In this document: piece by piece, positions 26,551 to 36,458 of the stretch
Numbering within the stretch: the first letter of the stretch is position 1
How the letters are laid out: each line of letters starts with the position of its first letter
Assembly: GCF_015865035.1 (NCBI RefSeq)
Contig: NZ_JADZGI010000001.1
Coordinates: 1,364,001 to 1,428,000 of the forward strand
Direction of reading: 5' to 3'
Length of the DNA: 64,000 bases
Source of the DNA: Novosphingobium aureum
Lineage (GTDB): Bacteria > Pseudomonadota > Alphaproteobacteria > Sphingomonadales > Sphingomonadaceae
Translations under genes and position numbers: made by a program
The notes under the pieces: model-generated
Seen by the model: only the letters and a program-made list of their open reading frames with translations
Databases searched by the model: none
What the model was told of the DNA's origin: nothing

Positions 26551-27759
26551 ATGAAACGCACGACCGGACAGGACCGCAGCACGACCCGCAACTGGCGCCC
26601 CGCCACCCAGGCCATCCGCGCCGGGACCTGGCGTTCGGAGATGGGCGAGACCAGCGAGGCGCTGTTCCTCACCTCGGGCTACAGCTACGACGATGCGGCG
26701 ACGCCCGCAGCGCGCTTCATGGGCGAAGCGGAGGGCATGACCTATTCGCGCCTGCAGAACCCCACGGTGCAGATGCTCGAGGAACGCATCGCGGTGATGG
26801 AAGGGGCCGATGCCTGCCGCACGCAGGCCTCGGGCATGGCCGCAATGACCGCGGCTTTGCTGTGCCAGCTCTCGGCAGGCGATCACATGGTCGCAGCCCG
26901 CGCCGCTTTCGGTTCATGCCGCTGGCTGGGCGATCACCTGCTGCCGCGCTTCGGCATCGAGGTCACCGTGATCGACGCGCGCGACACTAGGGCGTGGGAA
27001 GAGGCGATCCGCCCCAACACCAAGGTGTTCTTCTTCGAGACCCCGGCGAACCCGACGATGGACGTCGCCGATCTCGCCGCGATCGCAGACATCGCCAAAG
27101 CTCATGGCATCACCACCGTTGTCGACAACGCCTTCTGCACGCCGGTGCTGCAGCGCCCGATGGACTTCGGCATCGACGTCGTTGCCTATTCGGCGACCAA
27201 GCTGATGGACGGGCAGGGCCGCGTGCTCGCGGGCGCGGTTTGCGGCTCGGAAGAGTTCATCAACGAGAAGCTGATGCCCTTCCAGCGCAACACCGGGCCG
27301 AACCTTTCGCCGTTCAACGCCTGGGTCGTGCTCAAGGGGCTCGAGACGCTCGACCTGCGCGCGCAGCGCCAGAGCGAGAATGCGCTCGCGCTCGGCCAGT
27401 TCCTGGAGGGCCGCGTGGGGCAGGTGCTCCATCCCTGGCTCGACAGCCACCCGGGCAAGGCGCTTGCGCAGAAGCAGATGAAGGCCTGCGGCCCGATCTT
27501 CAGCTTCGTGCTCGATGGTGGCCGTGCGCAGGCCCATGCCCTGCTCGATGGCCTGCAACTGATCGATATCTCGAACAATATCGGGGACTCGCGCTCCTTG
27601 ATGTGCCATCCTGCCTCGACCACCCATCACAACATGGGTCCGGAGGGACGAGAGGCCATGGGAATTCCCGAGGGCATGCTGCGCATCAATGTCGGCCTCG
27701 AGCACATCGACGACCTGATCGAGGACATGGATCAGGCGCTCAAGCAGGCAGGGCTCTGA
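26551..27759 (+). CDS. metZ: O-succinylhomoserine sulfhydrylase
   Basis: 402 residues, Cys/Met metabolism PLP enzyme. The PLP lysine lies in YSATKLMDGQGRVLAG; TYSRLQNPTVQMLEERIA and RTQASGMAAMTAALL are the usual cofactor-phosphate blocks. The enzyme makes homocysteine from O-succinylhomoserine and sulfide, a direct route to methionine. ATG 26551 starts a short basic leader (MKRTTGQDRSTTRNW). I could not match the upstream 120 bases to a known SAM riboswitch. Its TGA overlaps the presumed start of the following kinase gene. Confidence 0.93.
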   Translation: MKRTTGQDRSTTRNWRPATQAIRAGTWRSEMGETSEALFLTSGYSYDDAATPAARFMGEAEGMTYSRLQNPTVQMLEERIAVMEGADACRTQASGMAAMTAALLCQLSAGDHMVAARAAFGSCRWLGDHLLPRFGIEVTVIDARDTRAWEEAIRPNTKVFFFETPANPTMDVADLAAIADIAKAHGITTVVDNAFCTPVLQRPMDFGIDVVAYSATKLMDGQGRVLAGAVCGSEEFINEKLMPFQRNTGPNLSPFNAWVVLKGLETLDLRAQRQSENALALGQFLEGRVGQVLHPWLDSHPGKALAQKQMKACGPIFSFVLDGGRAQAHALLDGLQLIDISNNIGDSRSLMCHPASTTHHNMGPEGREAMGIPEGMLRINVGLEHIDDLIEDMDQALKQAGL

Positions 27760-29099
27760 ACGCCACCGATCCCGGAGCCGATCCGGCCGGCCTGCTGGCG
27801 GCCATCGTCGAATCCTCCGACGATGCAATCGTTGGCAAGACGCTCGATGGCCGGATCCTCTCGTGGAATGCATCTGCCGAGCGCATCTTCGGCTGGCCGC
27901 GCGACGAGATCGTCGGCGAAAACATCCGCCGCCTGATCCCTGAAGACCGGCAGGACGAAGAAGACGCCATCATCGCGCAGATTACCGCAGGCCGGCGCAT
28001 GCCTGCCTTCGAGACCGTGCGCCTGCGCAAGGACGGCACCGAGGTGCAGGTCTCGGTGACCGTCTCGCCGGTGCGGGACGAGACCGGCAAGGTCGTTGCC
28101 GCCAGCAAGATCGCGCGCGACATCACGGCCGAACGCGTCGTGCAGTCGCGCCTCGAACTGAGCGAACTGCGCTTTCGCCTGCTCGCCGACAACATCGACC
28201 AGCTTGCCTGGATCACCGACGAGACCGGCTGGATTTTCTGGTACAACCAGCGCTGGTTTGACTACACCGGCACCACGCTCGAGCAGATGCAGGGCTGGGG
28301 CTGGAAATCGGTGCACCATCCCGACCACGTCGAGCGCGTGGTCGCGAAAGTCAGCCACTGCTTCGAGAACGGCCTCGACTGGGAAGATACGTTCCCGCTG
28401 CGCGCCGCCAATGGCGAATGGCGCTGGTTTCTCTCGCGCGCCAAGGCGATCCGGGACGATGCAGGCAATGTGGTCAACTGGTTCGGCACCAATACCGACG
28501 TGACCGAGATGCGCGACGCCGAACAGCGCATCGAGCTGCTGCTTCAGGAAGTGAACCACCGCTCGAAGAACATGCTGGCGATCATCCAGTCGCTCGCGCG
28601 GCGCAGCGACTCCTCGCGGGCCGACTTCGTCGAGCGGCTCGAGCAGCGTATTCGCGGGCTTGCCGCCAATCAGGACGTGCTGGTGCGCCGTTCATGGTCC
28701 GACATCCCGGTGTCCGAGATGATCGAGGCGCAGATGAACTCTCTGGGCGACTCACGCGCGCAGGTGCATTGGGAAGGGCCCGAGGTCATGCTCTCGCCCG
28801 GCGCGGCGGAGGCGCTGGCCATGGCCTTTCACGAGATGGGCACCAATGCCATCAAGTACGGTGCGCTCTCGGTGCCCGAGGGCAGGGTGGACCTGCGCTG
28901 GAGCCGCGAGGACGGGCGCTTCGCGATCGGCTGGCGCGAAAGCGGCGGCCCTCCTGCGAAGCCGCCGACACGGCAGGGGTTCGGCACGCGCATCATCGTC
29001 GACGTTCCGCGCGTGAAGCTCGATGCCTGTGTCGAGACCAGCTATGAGCCATCGGGCTTTGCATGGCGCCTCGAATGCGACGAGGCGGGGCTGGGCTGA
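27756..29099 (+). CDS. HWE-family histidine kinase with two PAS domains
   Basis: About 447 residues. PAS1 spans about 8-125 (IVESSDDAIVGKTLDGRILSW), PAS2 about 130-255 (GWIFWYNQRWFDYTGTT), then a dimerisation/phosphoacceptor helix with EVNHRSKNMLAIIQSLARR. The ATPase domain shows HEMGTNAIKYGALS and WRESGGP, the residues that name the HWE family. Such kinases often feed the PhyR/EcfG stress response or light signalling in alphaproteobacteria. No ATG, GTG or TTG is available near the start: the frame opens plausibly only at a CTG at 27756 that overlaps the metZ stop (CTGA). No transmembrane segment, so it is cytosolic. Confidence 0.88.
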   Translation: MNATDPGADPAGLLAAIVESSDDAIVGKTLDGRILSWNASAERIFGWPRDEIVGENIRRLIPEDRQDEEDAIIAQITAGRRMPAFETVRLRKDGTEVQVSVTVSPVRDETGKVVAASKIARDITAERVVQSRLELSELRFRLLADNIDQLAWITDETGWIFWYNQRWFDYTGTTLEQMQGWGWKSVHHPDHVERVVAKVSHCFENGLDWEDTFPLRAANGEWRWFLSRAKAIRDDAGNVVNWFGTNTDVTEMRDAEQRIELLLQEVNHRSKNMLAIIQSLARRSDSSRADFVERLEQRIRGLAANQDVLVRRSWSDIPVSEMIEAQMNSLGDSRAQVHWEGPEVMLSPGAAEALAMAFHEMGTNAIKYGALSVPEGRVDLRWSREDGRFAIGWRESGGPPAKPPTRQGFGTRIIVDVPRVKLDACVETSYEPSGFAWRLECDEAGLG

Positions 29100-29169
29100 T
29101 CCGCATGGGACCGGCAGCAGCGGCATTCAACTCCGCTTTCGTCCTATGCAGTTGTACCTCGGGGCAATC

Positions 29170-29595
29170 ATGGCTACCTTTGGCGATGTCATGAAGGAGT
29201 TGTTCCAGCACACCGCCCTCACCGATGGCGTGACCGTTCGCGTCGCGGTGAATTTCCTGCCCGAGCAGTCGCGCATCGAGGCGGGCAAATGGTTCTGGGT
29301 CTATCATATCCGGATCGAGAACGAGACGCCGCACGCGCTGCAACTGATGACGCGGCGCTGGCGGATCACCGATGGCAACGGCGAAGTGAACGTCGTCGAG
29401 GGCGACGGTGTGGTCGGAGAACAGCCGGTGATCGAGCCGGGTCATTCCTACGACTACGTTTCAGGTTGTCCTCTGCCCACGCCGCAAGGCTCGATGGAAG
29501 GCTACTACACGTTCCACCGCGTCGACGGGCAAGGTGACGAGATCCGTGCCGCGACGCCCTTCTTCCCGCTTGCCGCGCCTGCCACGGCTGGCTGA
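29170..29595 (+). CDS. apaG: ApaG-domain protein
   Basis: 141 residues, slightly longer than the usual 125-130. The ApaG fold is recognisable from VRVAVNFLPEQSRIEAGKWF, YHIRIENETPHALQLMTRRW, ITDGNGEVNVVEGDGVVGEQP and YYTFHR. ApaG proteins are linked to cobalt and magnesium resistance and occur as domains in F-box proteins; the molecular role is unsettled. ATG 29170 has a weak GGGG upstream; an ATG seven codons later would give the more usual length. Confidence 0.92.
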   Translation: MATFGDVMKELFQHTALTDGVTVRVAVNFLPEQSRIEAGKWFWVYHIRIENETPHALQLMTRRWRITDGNGEVNVVEGDGVVGEQPVIEPGHSYDYVSGCPLPTPQGSMEGYYTFHRVDGQGDEIRAATPFFPLAAPATAG

Positions 29596-29676
29596 TCGCC
29601 CGCATCTCTTCGGCCTGCTGGCGGGCCGGTGTCGCTCGTGCTTGCTAGGCACGCACGGCAGGAATAGGGAAGCGCA

Positions 29677-30504
29677 ATGAAGCGCACACATCTTCCCCTC
29701 AACGCCTTGCGTGTCTTCGATGCTGCCGCGCGGCATCTCTCGTTCACCCGCGCGGCGGACGAGCTTGCGGTGACCCCGGCTGCGGTCGGCCAGCAGATCC
29801 GGGCGCTCGAGGACGTGCTCGGCGTCGTGCTGTTCCGCCGTACCAGCAAGGGCCTCGAGATGACCGAAGAGGCGGGTGCGGGGCTTGCCGCGCTGCGCAC
29901 CGGGTTTCTGCATTTCGAGGACGCGGTGCAGGCGATGCAGGCGGGCCAGTCGAGCCAGGTGCTGACGATCGCCGCCCCGCGCGAGTTCTTCGCCGCCTGG
30001 CTGGCACCGCGGCTTGCTGCCTTCCGCGCGGCCAATCCCAAGGTGCGCTACGTCATCGTCGATGGCGAGATGACCGACTTCACCGAGGCCAACCTCGATC
30101 TCGCGGTGCGCTGGACCGATGGCCCCGGCGACCTCGAGGGGCTCGCCATCGGTTCGCCCGAATGGGTCGAGATCGGGCGGGGCGACTGGATCGCCTGGCC
30201 GGGCGATCCCGATCCGGCGGGGCGTGAGAATGCGCCGGACGGGGCTGCTTCCGGTGCCGGTGCGGCTGAGGATGGCAAGCCTCTGATAGTCGTCGCCGAC
30301 GCCGGTCAGGCGGTCGCTGCTGCCAATGCCGGGCTCGGGCGTGCGCGCGTTCCCGCGCTGCTCGCGCAGGGGCTTGTCGGTGGCGAGATTGACGGTGCGA
30401 AAGCGCTGCCGTGCCGGCGTGGCTACTGGCTGCTCGCGCCGCGCCCGCAGTGGCGCCAGCAGAAGGTGCGCGACCTCGTCGCGGCCCTGACCGGGGAAAG
30501 CTGA
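29677..30504 (+). CDS. LysR-family transcriptional regulator (GcvA-like)
   Basis: 275 residues. The N-terminal winged helix-turn-helix (about 5-64, NALRVFDAAARHLSFTRAADELAVTPAAVGQQI) matches GcvA/AmpR-type LysR proteins. The effector-binding part is only about 185 residues, with a Gly/Ala-rich insertion around residues 185-205, and appears to lack part of the second lobe, so ligand sensing may be altered. ATG 29677 has GGGAAG upstream. Its target is not obvious; the nearest gene downstream is the dipeptidyl-peptidase. Confidence 0.88.
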   Translation: MKRTHLPLNALRVFDAAARHLSFTRAADELAVTPAAVGQQIRALEDVLGVVLFRRTSKGLEMTEEAGAGLAALRTGFLHFEDAVQAMQAGQSSQVLTIAAPREFFAAWLAPRLAAFRAANPKVRYVIVDGEMTDFTEANLDLAVRWTDGPGDLEGLAIGSPEWVEIGRGDWIAWPGDPDPAGRENAPDGAASGAGAAEDGKPLIVVADAGQAVAAANAGLGRARVPALLAQGLVGGEIDGAKALPCRRGYWLLAPRPQWRQQKVRDLVAALTGES

Positions 30505-30595
30505 GGGGGCTCTTTACAGGGGCTCATGGCAATTTTGGGGAAGCCGCGCGCCTCGGCTCTGGCAACGCCTGCGCGATGTGCTAACCCTTGTCCTC

Positions 30596-32905
30596 ATGAC
30601 GAAATCCCGTTTTCTGCGCGCCTGCCTTTGCTCGGCGATGCCCCTTGCCATCGCCGCGAGCGGCATGGCGCTTTCGACTGCGGCCAGTGCTGCCGCGCCT
30701 GCCCAAACCCCAGCCAGCGGAACCCGCGTGACCGACCAGCAAGCCCCCGCGCTCGACTTCGTGCGCGTCTTCGCCAGCCCTTCGCTCAACGGCCCTTCGC
30801 CGCGCGAAGTCAAGATCTCGCCCGACGGACGCTACCTCACGCTGCTGCGCAACCGCGACGCCGACCGCGAGCGCTATGACCTGTGGGGCTATGATCGCGA
30901 GAGCGGCAAGTGGTCGATGCTGGTCGATTCCGAGAAGCTGGGCACCGGGCGCGAGCTTTCCGAGGCCGAGAAGATGCAGCGCGAGCGCCAGCGCATCGGC
31001 GATCTCAAGGGCATCGTCCACTATGCCTGGAACGAGGATTCGCGCTCGCTTCTGGTCCCGGTGGACGGCGACCTGTTCCTTGCCGGGCTCGACGGCAGCG
31101 TCACGCGCCTGACCGACGATGCCGGCGACGAGCTCAACCCCGTGCTCAGCCCCGGCGGCACTTACTTGTCCTACGTACGCGATGGCCGCCTGATGGTCGG
31201 CAAGGTCGGCGCGGAGCAAGTCGCGGTCACGCCCGAGGAAAGCGCCGAGACGGTGCACTGGGGCGAAGCCGAATTCGTTGCCCAGGAAGAGATGTTCCGC
31301 CTCACCGGGTACTGGTGGGCGCCGAACGAGAAGCGCATCGCGGTCGAGCGCTACGACGAGGCGCCGGTCGGCGTTGTCACCCGTGCGGCGATCGGGGCCG
31401 ATGGCACGAGGACATTCGCCCAGCGCTACCCTGCGGCAGGCACCGACAATGCGCTCGTCTCGCTCTACGTGATGAAGCCCGATGGCACGGGGCGCGTGCA
31501 GGTCGATCTCGGCAGCGACCCCGACATCTATCTTGCTCGCGTCGACTGGTCGGGCGATGGCAAGACGCTTTACGTCCAGCGCCAGAACCGCGAACAGACC
31601 CGCCTCGACATGCTCGCGGTCGATCCGCAGACCGGCAAGTCCTCGGTCCTGTTCACCGAAACCGCCGCCGACGGTGCATGGATCAACCTGTCCGACAGCT
31701 ATCGTTTCCTCGATGACGGCAGCCTTGTCTGGTGGTCCGAGCGCGACGGATACGGACATCTCTATCGCCTTGCTGACGGCAAGTGGACCCAGCTCACCAA
31801 GGGCGAATGGGTGGTCACCGGCCTCGTTGGCATCGATGCGAAGCGTGGCCGGATCTATTTCACCGGGACCAAGGACGACGTGCTCGCCCAGCAGGTCTAT
31901 GCCGTCGATCTTGAAAACCCGGGCACGCCCGAGCGCCTGACCGAGACGGGCTGGGCCAATTCCGCCGTCGCCAGCAAGGATGCCAGCACGCTGGTTATCT
32001 CGCGTTCGTCTTCCGATCAGCCGACGCAGAGCTTCATCGCCGACGGCACTGGCAAGCGCCTCGAATGGGTCGAGCAGAACGCGCTCGATGCCGACCATCC
32101 TTACGCGCCCTATCTCGCCAGCCACCGCGAACCCAGCTTCGGTACGGTCAAGGCCGAGGATGGCTCCGACCTGCACTGGATGATGATCACGCCCGAACTC
32201 GAGCCGGGCAAGACGTACCCTGTATTCTTCGAGCACTACGGCGGCCCGCACGTGCAGACCGTCTCGAAGGGCTGGCTCGGCGCGCTGCCGCAGGCGATCG
32301 TCGACAAGGGCTACATCTATTTCCGCCTCGACAACCGCGGCAGCGCCAATCGCGGCGTCGCGTTCGAAAAGCAGATCCATCAGGCGATGGGCACCGTCGA
32401 GGTCGCCGACCAGCGCGCGGGTGCGCAGTACCTGAAGTCGCTCCCGTTCGTCGACGGCGACAAGATCGCGACCTATGGCTGGTCCTACGGCGGCTTCATG
32501 ACGCTCAAGATGCTGGAGGCCGACCAGGGGCTCTATGCGGCGGGTATCTCGGGCGCGCCGGTCACCAAGTGGGAGCTTTACGACACCCACTATACCGAGC
32601 GCTACATGGGCGATCCGCGCAAGGTGCCCGAGGCCTATGCCGCTTCGGGCGCGCTGGGCAATGCCGAGGCGATTGCCGATCCGATGCTGCTGATCCACGG
32701 CATGGCCGACGACAACGTGGTGTTCGAGAACAGCACTGCGCTCGCGGCGAAGCTCCAGAACGGCGAGCGTGCCTTCGAGATGATGTTCTATCCCGGGCAC
32801 ACCCACTCGGTGAAGGGGCCGAAGATTTCGGTCCATGTGTGGAACACGATCTTCAACTTCCTAGAGCGCCACGGCGTGACGCCCGACGAGGGCTCCGGGA
32901 AATAG
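30596..32905 (+). CDS. dipeptidyl-peptidase IV (S9B family)
   Basis: 769 residues with a Sec signal peptide (cleavage near ASAAAPA). An eight-bladed propeller (about 60-500) precedes the alpha/beta hydrolase domain. The catalytic triad is visible: serine in YGWSYGGFM, aspartate in GMADDNVVFENS, histidine in YPGHTHSV. The propeller carries AQEEMFRLTGYWW, the double-glutamate motif that binds the free N-terminus of substrates. It releases X-Pro or X-Ala dipeptides in the periplasm. A strong terminator follows the stop, facing the convergent htpX gene. Confidence 0.94.
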   Translation: MTKSRFLRACLCSAMPLAIAASGMALSTAASAAAPAQTPASGTRVTDQQAPALDFVRVFASPSLNGPSPREVKISPDGRYLTLLRNRDADRERYDLWGYDRESGKWSMLVDSEKLGTGRELSEAEKMQRERQRIGDLKGIVHYAWNEDSRSLLVPVDGDLFLAGLDGSVTRLTDDAGDELNPVLSPGGTYLSYVRDGRLMVGKVGAEQVAVTPEESAETVHWGEAEFVAQEEMFRLTGYWWAPNEKRIAVERYDEAPVGVVTRAAIGADGTRTFAQRYPAAGTDNALVSLYVMKPDGTGRVQVDLGSDPDIYLARVDWSGDGKTLYVQRQNREQTRLDMLAVDPQTGKSSVLFTETAADGAWINLSDSYRFLDDGSLVWWSERDGYGHLYRLADGKWTQLTKGEWVVTGLVGIDAKRGRIYFTGTKDDVLAQQVYAVDLENPGTPERLTETGWANSAVASKDASTLVISRSSSDQPTQSFIADGTGKRLEWVEQNALDADHPYAPYLASHREPSFGTVKAEDGSDLHWMMITPELEPGKTYPVFFEHYGGPHVQTVSKGWLGALPQAIVDKGYIYFRLDNRGSANRGVAFEKQIHQAMGTVEVADQRAGAQYLKSLPFVDGDKIATYGWSYGGFMTLKMLEADQGLYAAGISGAPVTKWELYDTHYTERYMGDPRKVPEAYAASGALGNAEAIADPMLLIHGMADDNVVFENSTALAAKLQNGERAFEMMFYPGHTHSVKGPKISVHVWNTIFNFLERHGVTPDEGSGK

Positions 32906-32911
32906 GCAAGA

Positions 32912-32945
32912 AAAGGGCCGCCGTGGATCATCCCCGGCGGCCTTT
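32912..32945. terminator. terminator between convergent dipeptidyl-peptidase and htpX genes
   Basis: AAAGGGCCGCCG and CGGCGGCCTTT form a long GC stem (one bulge) around about 12 loop bases, with A-rich sequence on one side and TTTCTTTT on the other, so it can stop transcripts from both directions. Confidence 0.75.
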
Positions 32946-32954
32946 CTTTTCGGA

Positions 32955-33935
32955 TCAGCGGTTGGGATCGAGCGCGGACTTGCGGGGCGGCTTCTCCCCC
33001 TCGCGCGGAACGGAAATGCTGCGCGGGACCGAGGTTTGTGGCTTGCGCGTCGGTGACCGGTCGCGGGCCTGCCCGGCAATGGTGGCGAAGGGCGCATCGC
33101 CTTCGGGCACTTGCGCGCCGTCCATCGCCATCAGCGCGGCGATGCGCTTCTCGGTTGCAGGGTGAGTCGAGAACAGCCCCGAGATCGCCGAGGGCACGAT
33201 GTAGAGCTGTGCCGCCGCCGGATTGCGCTCGACCGTCGGGTTGCGCGTATGCGCCGCAGGCCCCGCGATCTTGGCCAGTGCGCTGGCGAGCGCGCGCGGG
33301 TTGCCGCTGATCTCGGCTCCGGCCCTGTCGGCGCCGTATTCGCGGGTGCGGCTGATCGCCATCTGCACGATCATCGCTGCGAAGGGTGCCATGAAAACCG
33401 CAGCGATGGCGGCGACGGGGTTGGGGCGATCATCGCCATGGCCGCCGAAGAACAGGCCGAAGTTGGCAAGCATCGAGATCGCACCGGCAATCGTCGCGAC
33501 CATGGTCATGATCAGCGTGTCGCGGTTGCGCACGTGGCCCAGTTCGTGCGCCATCACGCCCGCGACTTCCTCGTCGTCGAGCATCTCGAGCAACCCGCGC
33601 GTCGCGGCGACGGCGGCATTTTCGGGATTGCGCCCGGTGGCAAAGGCGTTGGGCGCGGCGGTGTCGATCAGGTAGACGCGCGGCATCGGCATGGCGGCAT
33701 TGCGCGCGAGCCGCTCGACGATGGCATGGAGGCGTGGCGCGCTGCGCGCATCGACCTCGTGCGCATTGTGCATGCGCAGGACCACCTTGTCCGCGTTCCA
33801 GAAGGTGAACAGGTTCATGCCTGCCGCCACCACCAGCGCGAGCATCGCCCCGCGGGGACCGCCGAAAACAAAGCCCAGACCCATGAACAGCGCCGTCAGC
33901 GCCGCCAGCAACATGGCTGTCTTGATCCCGTTCAC
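32955..33935 (-). CDS. htpX: membrane zinc protease HtpX
   Basis: 326 residues, M48 family. The catalytic motif HELGH (in [13 protein letters not shown]) supplies two zinc histidines and the glutamate; [14 protein letters not shown] supplies the third ligand. Two hydrophobic pairs (about 5-50 and 140-200) anchor it in the inner membrane. HtpX degrades misfolded membrane proteins together with FtsH. The start is a GTG at 33935 with AAGGAG 11 bases upstream. The C-terminal 60 residues are charged and not part of the protease core. Confidence 0.93.
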   Translation of the reverse strand: MNGIKTAMLLAALTALFMGLGFVFGGPRGAMLALVVAAGMNLFTFWNADKVVLRMHNAHEVDARSAPRLHAIVERLARNAAMPMPRVYLIDTAAPNAFATGRNPENAAVAATRGLLEMLDDEEVAGVMAHELGHVRNRDTLIMTMVATIAGAISMLANFGLFFGGHGDDRPNPVAAIAAVFMAPFAAMIVQMAISRTREYGADRAGAEISGNPRALASALAKIAGPAAHTRNPTVERNPAAAQLYIVPSAISGLFSTHPATEKRIAALMAMDGAQVPEGDAPFATIAGQARDRSPTRKPQTSVPRSISVPREGEKPPRKSALDPNR

Positions 33936-34198
33936 CTTGTGTCGCGCTCCTTTTGATTGACTGGTGCGAATCTAGGTTCGCACCGGCGTTATTCAATCGC
34001 ACGGCGGTCCTGAACCGGTCCGGAACCGGACAAGGGAGAGGGCCTGAGCGGGGGGATCGGCGGCTGCCCCATTCTCCATGCACCGGGAACTGGCGGAAAT
34101 AATCGTTGGCCTCAGGGCTGCGATCGTGGAGGAGGGGCTGGCGCGGGCGTGGGGATCACGACCGCAGCGACGCCGGAGAGAGGGAAAGCTTGCAGCAC

Positions 34199-34981
34199 AT
34201 GACGTACGAAAAGATCATCTACAGCCTCGAGGACGGGGTCGCCCGCATCTCGATGAACGACCCTGCCACGCGCAATGCAGGCTCTGCCCAGATGGGCGAG
34301 GAACTGCGCCAGGCGATGCACCGCGCCTCGATCGAGGCGCGCGCGGTCCTGCTCACGGGCGAGGGCAAGGGTTTCTGTTCGGGCGCGAACCTTGGCGATG
34401 CGCTGGAGATGATCGAGGATCCCATGCGCGATGTCGGCACGCTGCTCGACCGCTACTTCAACCCGGTGATCGAGCTGATGAAGTCGATGGACCAGCCGGT
34501 CGTGACCGCGGTTCGCGGCGCGGCAGCGGGCGTCGGTGCAGGGCTGGCGATGGCCGGTGACCTGATCGTGTGCAGCGAGAACGCCTTCTTCCTGCAGGCC
34601 TTCCGCCATGTCGGCCTCGTTCCCGACGGCGGCTCGTCCTGGCTGCTCACCCGCGCCGTGGGGCGCGTTCGCGCGATGGAGATGATGCTGCTGGGTGAGC
34701 GCCTGCCCGCCGACAAGGCGCTCGACTGGGGCCTCGTCAACCGTGTCGTGCCCGACGATCAGCTCGAAGATGCGGCTATGGCGCTTGCGCGCGAACTTGC
34801 CGCGGGTCCCTGGTCGCTGCGCCGGATCAAGCAGGTCGCCTGGGCCGCGACCGACTGCACGCTCGAACAGGCATTGCAGCACGAGCGCGCCGGTCAGCGC
34901 GCGGCTTCGCTGTCGTCCGATTTCGTCGAGGGCGTGAGCGCCTTCTCGCAGAAGCGCAAACCAGACTTTACCGGAAACTGA
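34199..34981 (+). CDS. enoyl-CoA hydratase/isomerase family protein
   Basis: 260 residues, crotonase fold. The oxyanion-hole segments are GKGFCSGANLGDAL and AVRGAAAGVGAGLAMAGDL; LVPDGGSSWLLTRAVGRVRAMEM is the usual helix. The position of one catalytic glutamate is occupied by aspartate (PDGG), as in PaaG- and PaaJ-like or isomerase-type members, so hydration should not be assumed. ATG 34199; a TTG three codons earlier has a better ribosome site. It stands alone and converges with a chemoreceptor gene. Confidence 0.88.
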   Translation: MTYEKIIYSLEDGVARISMNDPATRNAGSAQMGEELRQAMHRASIEARAVLLTGEGKGFCSGANLGDALEMIEDPMRDVGTLLDRYFNPVIELMKSMDQPVVTAVRGAAAGVGAGLAMAGDLIVCSENAFFLQAFRHVGLVPDGGSSWLLTRAVGRVRAMEMMLLGERLPADKALDWGLVNRVVPDDQLEDAAMALARELAAGPWSLRRIKQVAWAATDCTLEQALQHERAGQRAASLSSDFVEGVSAFSQKRKPDFTGN

Positions 34982-34990
34982 CCGGCCGCC

Positions 34991-35023
34991 GCCTGCCGGT
35001 GTGCAAGGGCGACACCGGCAGGC
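34991..35023. terminator. perfect 12-bp hairpin between convergent genes
   Basis: GCCTGCCGGTGT (34991-35002) pairs exactly with ACACCGGCAGGC (35012-35023) around nine loop bases. It lies between the stops of the enoyl-CoA hydratase and chemoreceptor genes. There is no U-tract on either side. Confidence 0.65.
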
Positions 35024-35033
35024 CCGCCACGGC

Positions 35034-36458
35034 TCAGAACGAGGACCAGTCCTCGTTCGCCGGGTCTGCCTTGAGGGCGAGATTGCCCGAGACCATCGGC
35101 ACGCCCTCTGCCGGACGGGCGCGTGGCAGGCGGCGCGGCTCGGCCATGCCCGGGGCGGGTGCGGGACGGCCGCCGCGCTCGCTCGATGCCAGAGTAAAGC
35201 GGCGCACGAGGCTGGCGAGCCCATTGGCCTCGTCCGAGAGCGTGCGGGTGGCCGCGCTGGCCTGTTCGACCATGGCCGCGTTCTGCTGGGTCACCCGGTC
35301 GAGTTCATGGACCATCTTGTTGACCTGATCGAGGCTCTGCGCCTGGGTGTGCGTGGTCTGGGCGATGGCATCGACCTCGCCACTGACCTGGTCGATGCGC
35401 CGCTTGATCGTGCCCAGCAGCGATCCCGTCTCGCCGACCAGCCTGACGCCAGTAACGACCTGGCTCGAAGATGCCTGGATCAGTTCGCTGATGTCGCGCG
35501 CAGCATCGGCCGAGCGCTGGGCGAGCGCACGCACCTCGTTGGCGACGACGGCAAAGCCCTTGCCCGCATCCCCCGCGCGCGCGGCTTCGACACCGGCGTT
35601 GAGCGCGAGCAGGTTGGTCTGCAGCGCGATCGAATCGATGATGTCGACGATCTTGCCGATGGCCTGCGCGGACTTCTCGATCTCGCCCATCGCCGCGACC
35701 GCGCGTTCGACGACTTCGGCGCCGGTCGAGGTCTCGCCATGCGCTTCGCTGATGCCTTCGCGGGCGCTGACGGCGGCGCTGGCGGCCTTCTTCACACCCT
35801 CGGTGACCATCGCCATGATCGCTGCGGCCTGTTCGAGGCTCGCGGCCTGGTTCTCGTTACGCTCGGCGAGATCGTCGGCTGCCGAGGCGATTTCGGCCGA
35901 GCCGGTGAGGACCGAGGCAGCGCTCGAATGGACCGAGCCGATGGCCCGTGACAGGCCGTCTACAGCAGAATTGAAATCCTCGCGAAGCCGCTCGTAGTCG
36001 CGCGGGAAAGTCCGGGTGATGGCGCAGTCGAGCCGGTTTGCCGCGAGTGCTGCGAGAGCCTCGCCCATCGCCTCCATGAGCAGCTTTTGCGCCTCGAAAT
36101 TCTCCTGCACCTTGACGGCATTGTTGCGGAACGTCGCCATCGCGACCGTCATCCGTCCCACGCAGTCGCGGTGCTCGGTGAACAGGATCGGGCTGGTGGT
36201 ATCCCCCCCGGCCAGCGCCTCCATGCGCACGACAGTGGTGACGTAGGGATCGCAGATCGCGCGCGCGGCAACAGCCACCGTCGCAAGGGTAGCGGCAAGG
36301 CCTGCTGCGGCCATGGCCAGGTGCAGGGGTGCCGGCCCCCACCCGGCGACCGCCAGCGCGGTGGCGATAAGGCCGAGCGCGCTAAGCCCGCCAAGCAACC
36401 AGAACAGGGCCTTGAACTTCACGCGGATGGGGGCCTGTTTCTCGAACCAGTCCAGCAT
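35034..36458 (-). CDS. methyl-accepting chemotaxis protein with C-terminal WxxF tail
   Basis: About 474 residues. Two transmembrane helices lie at the very N-terminus (about 15-40 and 45-65) with almost no periplasmic sensor loop, then a linker and the long coiled-coil signalling domain. The hairpin tip motif [23 protein letters not shown] is intact. The protein ends in DWSSF, a WxxF-type pentapeptide of the kind that tethers CheR or CheB to receptors. With no periplasmic domain it probably senses a membrane or cytoplasmic cue. ATG 36458 has GGAGA nine bases upstream. No other che genes are in the window except the fusion at 1-2789. Confidence 0.92.
   Translation of the reverse strand: MLDWFEKQAPIRVKFKALFWLLGGLSALGLIATALAVAGWGPAPLHLAMAAAGLAATLATVAVAARAICDPYVTTVVRMEALAGGDTTSPILFTEHRDCVGRMTVAMATFRNNAVKVQENFEAQKLLMEAMGEALAALAANRLDCAITRTFPRDYERLREDFNSAVDGLSRAIGSVHSSAASVLTGSAEIASAADDLAERNENQAASLEQAAAIMAMVTEGVKKAASAAVSAREGISEAHGETSTGAEVVERAVAAMGEIEKSAQAIGKIVDIIDSIALQTNLLALNAGVEAARAGDAGKGFAVVANEVRALAQRSADAARDISELIQASSSQVVTGVRLVGETGSLLGTIKRRIDQVSGEVDAIAQTTHTQAQSLDQVNKMVHELDRVTQQNAAMVEQASAATRTLSDEANGLASLVRRFTLASSERGGRPAPAPGMAEPRRLPRARPAEGVPMVSGNLALKADPANEDWSSF

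Noticed and set aside
26994..27755. Long N-terminal extension of the HWE kinase frame
   Set aside because: It overlaps metZ in another frame and reads as Arg/Gly/Pro-rich shadow sequence; the PAS domain begins only after 27756.
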